A stretch of 64,000 bases of DNA from Cephalopachus bancanus (Eukaryota > Chordata > Mammalia > Primates > Tarsiidae): NCBI GenBank assembly GCA_027257055.1, contig JAPVLO010000019.1, forward strand, positions 16,170,501 to 16,234,500, read 5' to 3'. A program made the position numbers and the translations under genes. The notes beneath the pieces are model-generated. The model saw nothing but the letters and a program-made list of their open reading frames with translations. It made no database searches and had not been told where the DNA came from. Each line of letters opens with the position of its first letter. Position 1 is the first letter of the stretch. Shown piece by piece: positions 56,681-64,000 of the stretch.

Positions 56681-57804
56681 CCCCATCCCCAACCAGGTAA
56701 TCAATCTATAATTACCAGGACTTTTTTGGAATAAAGAAAAAAATTTTAAATTAGCTTTTTAATAGAATTTTTTTAATGAATTATACAATCCAAAAAAGAC
56801 TGTCCATGAATACCTTCACCAGAGGCCAGTCATGCACCCACTTTTTCCATGATCTATAATTCCCATGATGATTAATTACACTCACTAATGGATGAAATGC
56901 TACATTAACACAGCAACATAGTGATCTCAGTTTTGCCAAAGTGCTTTCAAATAATTGAAGGGACTGCCTCGAAAGACAGTTAACTTGTCCACATGGTCCT
57001 CTAACTCGCTCCCGTTAACCCAGATCAATTTACCAACTCAGCTAGCTGACACCTAAGCCCCAGGAAAATGAGACCAGAACTAGAGTAGAACAAGCTGACA
57101 GCCACAGCCTAAGGAAAATAAGGCATCACAAAGACAGGTTTTTTTACATAGGTCTCTCCCTAGTCTCACTTGGTGAACAGCAAAGCAAATGTATAATGCT
57201 TCTGACCAGACACTGCTATAGATACAACACTAAACTAAAACTCAGACTAATTTCCAGGGGTAAAAATATGCAAAAAAAAAAACTACAGAAGTGAACTTGG
57301 CTATAGAGCCATAGGATGTTGTGTTTATTCTCTCGGAGGACAATGATCCTAGATAACAGAATACACACACACACACACACACCCCTAACACCTAGGGAGG
57401 CTTCACAGTGCACCAGTTCCCTGGATGCTATCTGGCTAGAGGTTAACTGCGACCTATACTGGCAGGACCTTCTCTGTCTATTTTACCTGAGTCAAATCTC
57501 TAGAATTAGTCCAAAACTGATAATGCTTGTGGAATGAAGATGGGACTTCTGAAATGTACTGAGTTGTGAGCTAGTGACATTTTAAAAGATTAAGTTATAC
57601 CCATGCAAAACGAACAGTGTTAATTAAGATAGAGATGTTATTTTAAGCACTGTTTCAGTCAGGACTTTTAGGCAAAGGCATTTAAGACATTTTGTCTGAG
57701 CTCACAACTAAAAATAAGTGAAGGTTCTAAATTAGCAACCTCGATCTATCTTCAAAATAACTTCTACTCATTCTTAAAATTTCCTTGACTAAATTATCAT
57801 AATA
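56681..57804. other. Unique sequence with a short (CA)n tract
   Basis: (CA)n at 57362-57382; otherwise no gene or repeat recognised. Confidence 0.45.
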
Positions 57805-58030
57805 ATGGCTATGCTTTTATTGAATATTTACAATGTGCCAGACATAGGGCTGACCGTTTCACAAGCATGGTCTCCTTTTAATCGTTTAATCTTCAAAAAC
57901 GCCTCATGTAACAACTTCTACCCTAATTCTATCAGTGAGGAAATCGAGACTCAGTACATTAATAAGTTTCCCCAAAACAGGATCATCAATAAAAGGTGAG
58001 ATTCAAACCCAAGTCTGTCAAATACCATAC
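57805..58030 (-). mobile_element. MIR SINE, antisense
   Basis: 'acaatgtgccagacataggg', 'atcagtgaggaaatcgagac' and 'gagattcaaacccaagtctg' are the reverse complement of the MIR 3', core and 5' parts. Confidence 0.82.
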
Positions 58031-58299
58031 TGGAGTGAAAATATTTTTCAAAGCAGTATATGGTAGAATATTTTAAAAAGGTTTATACTCTGTTTTTATG
58101 AAAAAGTTTCATACTTTATTGTCAACTCAGTTATTAATATATAACTAATAAGAATCAAATCTCAAACTTCAGTTAATTTCTATTATGTGATGAGACCAAA
58201 AGGTGTTGTCTCACTAGATCGAAGCAAGTAGGACTACAGCATGCTGAAACTCCCAGGGAATCCCTTTAAATTGTTAGCGATACTTTTAAAAAAACAAAA

Positions 58300-58450
58300 C
58301 AGTTCTCCTCATCCTCTGCTCAAAACCATTTAATGACTTCCTATTTCAGAGTAAAAGCCAAGACCCTATAAACTGTGCTTGGAAGTGTCTAGCACAGGAG
58401 GCCCTCAGTAAACACTTGCTAAATGAACAGATAAAAATTAGAAGAGCCAC
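58300..58450 (+). mobile_element. L2 fragment with 3' terminus
   Basis: 'ctcaaaaccatttaatgact', 'cagagtaaaagccaagaccc' and 'cctcagtaaacacttgctaa' then 'atgaacag' match the L2 3' region with an internal deletion. Confidence 0.65.
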
Positions 58451-59390
58451 TGACTGTATCCTTTCTTCTGCTTTTAACAAAAAGATGCATATGTTTTCAG
58501 GGAAATAAAACCCCGTGGCATTATGAAGTTGAGGAAACAGAAAACTTTTCTTTAGGAAAATCACCAAACTCTGAGTTCAGATAAGATAACCAAAAAGGAA
58601 TTAAGTGTGCCCTAATTAGAATAAAATGAATGCCAAGCTGCTTTATTCTGTTAGCTTTGAAGAAGATTCAAAAGAACCTTTAAAACGTTACTAGAAATGA
58701 CTCAGTCTGTTTCATCAGTAGATTAGAAACTGTAATTCTAAAAAAGCAATGGACTTGAAGTCAATACCTAAGTATTTGTCCAACTGTGTCTTTAACTCAT
58801 TCTCTTTTTCTCTGTTTCCTTATTTGCAAAACATGAGGTTAGACTGCAAGATTTCCAAGGTCTTTCTCAACTCTGACATTCTATTATTAAATCACAATCT
58901 CCAACTGAATTTACAAAACAACTCAGTAATTATTTGCATCATACAAAGAATCTGATTTTAAAATACAACTTACTACAAAATCACAAATCAACAACTCACA
59001 CAACGGTCAATCCTGTGCCCTTGTATAATCCAAATCTTCCAAATGCAGGCTTTTAATTTAGACTATCTTGGTAGTAACCTAGTCTCTATCCAAACTCATC
59101 GAGAAAGTTGGTTTAGTTTTTCAAACAACTGTTAGAAAATTATTTATGTTGAATTAAAATCTGCTATTCTTTAAATTTCTCTTCAGTATTTTTCAGAGAA
59201 ACAATGAGTATATTTCTTCTGCACAGCCAGTTTTCTCTGTAGATCATATTTTTTATTCCAAATGATTAATGGCAGCTATTACATCCATTAATTTTTCTCT
59301 TCCTTAGGTTAAAGATTAGTTTTGACAAGTCCTCCGAATATCATGATTCTCTGATCACCAACCTTTCCTTTCATTGTTAATGTCTCGTTT
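58451..59390. other. Unique AT-rich sequence
   Basis: 58750-58890 has a MIR-like pattern ('ttccttatttgcaaaacatg') but is too eroded to call. No gene. Confidence 0.35.
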
Positions 59391-59405
59391 AAAATGTGAC
59401 ACCAG

Positions 59406-59667
59406 CCGGGCGTGGTGGTTCATGCCTGTAATCCCAGCACTTTGGGAGGCAGAGGCAAGAGGACTGCCTTGAGCCCATGGGTTTGAAACCAGCCTGGGCA
59501 ACTTGGTGAGATCTCATCTCTACAATAAATCAAAAAATTAGCTGAGCATGGTGGCTCGTGCCTGTAATTCCAGCTACTCAGAAGGATGAGGTGGAAGGAT
59601 CGCCTGAGCCTACTACTGCACTATAGCCTAGGTGACAGAGTGGGACTCCAACTCAAAATAAATAAAA
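59406..59667 (+). mobile_element. Alu, lineage-specific, right-arm deletion
   Basis: Linker 'caataaatcaaaaaattagc' exact. The right arm jumps from 'ggatcgcctgagcc' to 'tactactgcac', losing the 'cagcaggtc' block. Tail 'aaaataaataaaat'. Near-perfect 15-bp target duplication, 'aaaatgtgacaccag' and 'aaaatgtgacatcag'. Confidence 0.95.
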
Positions 59668-59780
59668 TAAAATGTGACATCAGAATGAAATAAAATAATT
59701 CTCACAGAGTCTGTTTCAGACTACAGTGCCCTGCTTTTGGTACTTATTTATTGATAAAGATAAAATCAACTTCACAGAAT

Positions 59781-60080
59781 TGTTGTTGTTGTTGTTGTTG
59801 TTTGAGTTGGAGTCTCACTCTGTCGCCCAGACTGGAGTATAGTGACCGTTCCCGGCCACCGCAGCCTCGCCTGCTGGGCTCTGGCGATCCTTCCGCCTCA
59901 GCCTTCTGAGTAGCTGGAACTACAGGCGTGCGCTACCACACCCGGCTGATTCTTGATTTATTATAGAGATGAGGTCTCGCCAAGTTGCCCAGGCGGGTCT
60001 CGAACCCACGGTCTCAGGCAATCCACTCACCTCAGCCTCCCAAAGGCACGGGATTACAGGCTGAGCCACCGAGCCCAGCC
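59781..60080 (-). mobile_element. Alu, lineage-specific, antisense, with (GTT)n tail
   Basis: The normal T run is replaced by about seven GTT units (59781-59802), followed by 'gagttggagtctcactctgt'. Both arms are complete and well preserved, ending 'gagccaccgagcccagcc'. Confidence 0.96.
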
Positions 60081-60381
60081 ACAGCACTGTTTTAATGATT
60101 AAATAAGATGAGTATAAAGTCTTATTAGTACAGGATTTTGCATTCAGTAACCACTCAATAAATGGTTGTTGCTTCACTTGATTGCTATTAATAAATAATA
60201 CTATTTCATTAGTATTACAGCCATATCTCCCCAGTTAAGCCATAAGCTCTAATTCTCTATAACACAGGTTTACCTTACATATTGTTAGCTGTTCTCCCAT
60301 GCCAGGGTTCCGCAGAGAAATAAAGTGTTGAGGCTCTATTTAAATTGAAGATCAATGAGAAACCAAGATAAAGCAGCTCTG

Positions 60382-60699
<318 letters not shown>

Positions 60700-60894
60700 T
60701 GAAATTAAGACTTACTGGCAAACAGGATGTGATTTAATTGAGTCAATTTATACTTATATTTCCCAACAAAATGATTATATCAATCAAGCAATTCTACTTT
60801 TTTGAAACTCAAGAAACTATTTCTCAATCAATTTAAAAATGAAGTAAATGTATGCACCACTGAGATATGCTGAGGAAGCAAGCAGTCTGGCACA

Positions 60895-61095
60895 GAGTTT
60901 AAGGAAGTGAGCTCTGGAATCAGACTATCTAGAGTCCAAATCCTTGATCTACCATTTACCTGCTGTGTGACCTGAGGCAAATTATTTAACCTCTCTGGTT
61001 TCAGGATTCCCATCTATAAAATGTGAGTCATAACAGTACTTACCTACCTTAAGAGGGACTCAAACGACAGCAGATGTGATGTCTGGCATACGCTT
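60895..61095 (+). mobile_element. MIR SINE
   Basis: 'agctctggaatcagactatc', 'acctgctgtgtgacctgagg' and 'ttatttaacctctctggttt' are MIR core landmarks. Confidence 0.92.
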
Positions 61096-61490
61096 CTCAC
61101 CTTTCAAAAACTCTCATTGATGCTACTGTTGTAACTACTATTCTGAGGTTCTATCTCAAGAAGTGAATTATCCTAAATAATATTGCTAAGATTTATCATC
61201 TGAAAGTCTCAGCCATTTTTAATGTAGATAGGCCCTCTCCTGTGTTAGCCACTGCTGAAGTCAAACATCTTAATATTCTTTGCATACTTACAATTATCTA
61301 TGTTTTACACATTCATCCAGGTTTATGGTAGATGTTAAGATTAATGTAAAAAATTCTATCCTAATTTTAATGCTTAACTAACCATATATGTCATCACTAC
61401 AGCAAATTGTGTGTTGATATTAATAGAGAATAATGAAATAAGGGAACAAACAGCTGTGCTTGTCACACCTGAAATGCTCTGCATAGAAAT

Positions 61491-61786
61491 CTGTGCTGTC
61501 CAATATGACAGCCACATGGAGCCATTTAGCACCTGAAATATGGCAGATCTGCTGTGAGTGCAGAATACAGCCAGATTTCTAAAACTTAGTATAAAAAAAG
61601 AATATAAATTATCTCATTAATAATTTTTATGCCTATTACACATTGCAATGGCAATTTTTTAATATATTAGGTTAAATGATATTATTTAAATTAATTTCAC
61701 TCATTTCTTTTTACTTTTTTAATGTGGCTACCAGAAAATTTAAACACTTTAATGAAATTCTCATATTTCTATTGGACAGCATTGAT
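61491..61786. mobile_element. hAT-like non-autonomous DNA transposon with inverted termini
   Basis: The ends 'ctgtgctgtccaat' (61491) and 'attggacagcattg' (61771-61784) are imperfect inverted repeats. The interior is AT-rich, with 'agccacatggagccatttag' near one end and 'aatgtggctaccagaaaat' near the other, and no coding sequence. It matches a common mammalian hAT-type repeat, whose family name I leave open. Confidence 0.8.
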
Positions 61787-63139
61787 ACAGACAATCCTAA
61801 AAAGTACGCCTCATGAAAATTAAATTCAGAACAAGACATATGATCTAAATTATAGAAGAAAATAAATGTAGAACTTACATAAATTTTCAGAGCTTAAATA
61901 CGTAATTAATTTAAAACTCTTCTCCAATCTCTGCCAAAAAATGTCCCTTCATAAGAAGCTCTTCCACTCTAGAGCCATCTGAAGCTTTTATTAGCATGTG
62001 GTGATTTTAAAGATTTCCACAAGCTGACCAAATTTACTTACATAACAGAGTCAAAGGACTGACTCCAGTGAGGGAGCTGTCTACTAAAGAGATTCAGCAT
62101 TAAAAAGCTGACAACACTTGAACTGGCAAATTGACCCCACTACTGGAACTTTGCCTATACCCCCAAAGCACATAGGAGGGTGATCACAAGTCTGGGACAA
62201 AAATGGCCCTGGGATTTAAATGAGACCCAGAACTCTGGCCTTCCCAGTGTAATATTAATAAAATTTACCTTGAGTCTCTTCAACTATCTAATTATTAAGC
62301 AAAATACCCAGATACCAGTAGACTTTTTGCAAAGGACAACAGAAATGGAAAAATTAGAAGGCAGAGACTCAGAACTTCCAGCTAGAGAAGACTCCATATG
62401 GAAATACTAGATAAAGTAGGAGAAGAACAGAAGTAAAATCTAAGGGGGGGGAAGCTTAGAAGTAGTACCCTAAGATGTATTTATACTCAAAATGAGGTGT
62501 GTCGGCATCCCTGGCAACACCTAGGAGCTTGTTAGGAAAGCAGATCACAGGCCCCAATCCAGACCTAAAAAATCGGAATCTTCATTTCAACAACGTACCC
62601 AGGTGATTTGCACAGCGACCTCTGGAAAGCAGCCACTTAACCACACAAGATCCAGGTAGATCTGTGTCTTTAAAGTTCTTACTCTTATTACCCATCTGTT
62701 GCCCTGTGGTTGCTAACCAAAAACACAGGATCTTTTGTGCATAACGCATGCAATAACTATGTTGTAGACTGAATAAATTATTTGAAAATAGGATCCCATA
62801 TATGCTTGAAAGATGGCAGGAAATCTGTGTTTCAGGTGACAGCTAAAGTCATCAGTCACTGAAAGCATGTGGACAGGCTATACCTCAGAACCATGCATAT
62901 TGGAGAACTAAGTTGAATAAGATGAGCAGACATGACTCATACCAAAAAAATCATTTATTTAACGTCTCAGACAAAATAAAAAGTTTTGATTTTTGATGGA
63001 AATGAGATAAGAACTTTGTATAATAAAAAAAGTGACTGCATTAACTAAAATTAGTGTTTACAACAGTAAGCTAAATGATTCCAGTTGTTTCAAACTATAC
63101 TGAAGTTCCCTTGAGTGGGAACTGTATTATAGCCATAAG
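61787..63139. other. Mostly unique, with one MER5-like fragment
   Basis: 62495-62635 shows 'gcatccctggcaacacctag', 'ccccaatccagacctaaaaa' and 'cccaggtgatttgcacag', consistent with a degraded MER5-type element. A G run lies at 62443-62451. No gene. Confidence 0.5.
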
Positions 63140-64000
63140 GGTCATTCATTTCTTCCTTTTCACTGTCTTTCCCATTAGTAGTCAAACAAGCTGTTATTCT
63201 CCCTATTTTAAAACATCTTTTGACTCCATTTCTTGCTTCAGCTATATTTTTCACCTTCTCCTTACATCAAAAATCTTGAAATATTTGTCTAAATTTGATT
63301 TTTCCATTCCTTCACCTCCACTCTCTTGAATTCTCATGGATCAGTTTTTGGTCCCCTCTGCTCCACCAAAATTCCTGTTGTCAAACTCACTAATGACCTC
63401 TCCTTTGCTAAATCCCTGGGTCAATTTTCATTTGACCCTCATTTTACTTGACCTCTCAGGAGCCTCTGACTCATCCTCCTTGGTTTTTCTACCAAGCTCC
63501 CAAGACACGGCACTCTCTTGATGTTCTCCATTAGCTGCTTTTCCTCATTCCTCTTTACTGGTTCCTTCTCTGTTCCCCAGCATCAGTATGGAAGGAGCCC
63601 AGGTTCTGGGTCCCTACCCTCCTTTCCTTTCTATTGACACTCACTCCCTTGTGGATTTCCTCAGTTTATATATTCTGCAAAGTCCCAAATGTTTACCTCT
63701 AGCCCAAACCTCATTTCTGAAATCCAGACAAATATGTCCAACTGCCAACTAACATCTCCACAACTTAGCACCTGATTCTTTCTCCAAAATCAGTTTCACC
63801 CTATTTCAGTTAATCCAGCTCCATCCCTCAACCTGCATAACCTTGCAAGTCACCCTTGACTTCTCAAACTCACATTCCATGTTTAGTTAGTCAGAAAACT
63901 CTCCACACTCAACCTTCAAAACATACCAGTCTGGTCCAAGCCACCACCCTTGCTCACCCAGGTTACTACAATAGCCTCCTAACTGGTTTGCCTACTTTTG
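63140..64000 (+). mobile_element. L2 LINE, reverse-transcriptase region, continues past the window
   Basis: The reading order follows the L2 ORF2: 'ccaaaattcctgttgtcaaa', 'actaatgacctctcctttgc', 'ttttacttgacctctcagga' (the L-L-D-L-S motif), 'atctccacaacttagcacct' and 'actacaatagcctcctaact'. Frames are broken, and the YADD catalytic stretch has been lost or altered between 63655 and 63700. Confidence 0.85.

Overview
This is a vertebrate, almost certainly primate, nuclear window of 64 kb: AT-rich and dominated by interspersed repeats, with no intact protein-coding gene that I can support. The best species guess is a tarsier. It holds about 29 Alu elements. A minority are old AluJ-like copies with a plain A-rich linker. 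Most carry a distinctive diagnostic set: linker 'caataaatcaaaaaattagc', right-arm block 'gagcccagcaggtcgaggct', 3' end 'gagactccaactc'. I see no monkey/ape AluS or AluY copies and no lemur/galago-type Alu linker. AluJ ancestry plus a private young Alu lineage points to a non-anthropoid haplorhine. That is inference from repeat content, not proof.

Layout. 1-10 kb: two MER5-like hAT elements, two MaLR-type LTRs each split by an Alu, and an interstitial telomeric (CCCTAA)n block at 4.97-5.08 kb. 10-23 kb: Alus in both orientations, L1M fragments (one split by a mariner remnant), a long degenerate L2 region and a long (TG)n tract. 23.2-25.6 kb: a nearly full-length processed pseudogene of MTCH2, flanked by a direct repeat. 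28.6-32.9 kb: the most complex locus. An L1 ORF2/3' fragment contains AluJ copies and a processed pseudogene of ATP5PB, whose 3'UTR is split by a composite of one direct and one inverted L1-derived piece, and then by an Alu. 34-38 kb: a solo L1 3' end, a possible orphan exon on the minus strand, a CA repeat, and an L1 inserted into a MaLR LTR. 39.7-40.6 kb: an internally deleted mariner with terminal inverted repeats and TA flanks. 41-64 kb: MIR, L2, L1M and Alu copies, a Tigger1-like remnant (48.3-49.9 kb), a second short mariner deletion derivative (51.0-51.6 kb), an hAT-like element (61.5-61.8 kb), and the reverse-transcriptase part of an L2 running off the end.

Function. Nothing here forms a pathway. 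The two recognisable protein-derived sequences are dead retrocopies of nuclear genes for mitochondrial proteins, made by L1 machinery; the DNA transposons are defective. The window is either intergenic or lies within a large intron; the sequence does not say which. Nearly all short reading frames are translations of Alu, L1, microsatellite or chance sequence. I found no convincing new biological system. The items most worth a second look are the locally templated rearrangement at 31.3-31.8 kb, the interstitial telomere block, the relatively well-preserved mariner, and the orphan exon candidate at 34.4-34.6 kb.
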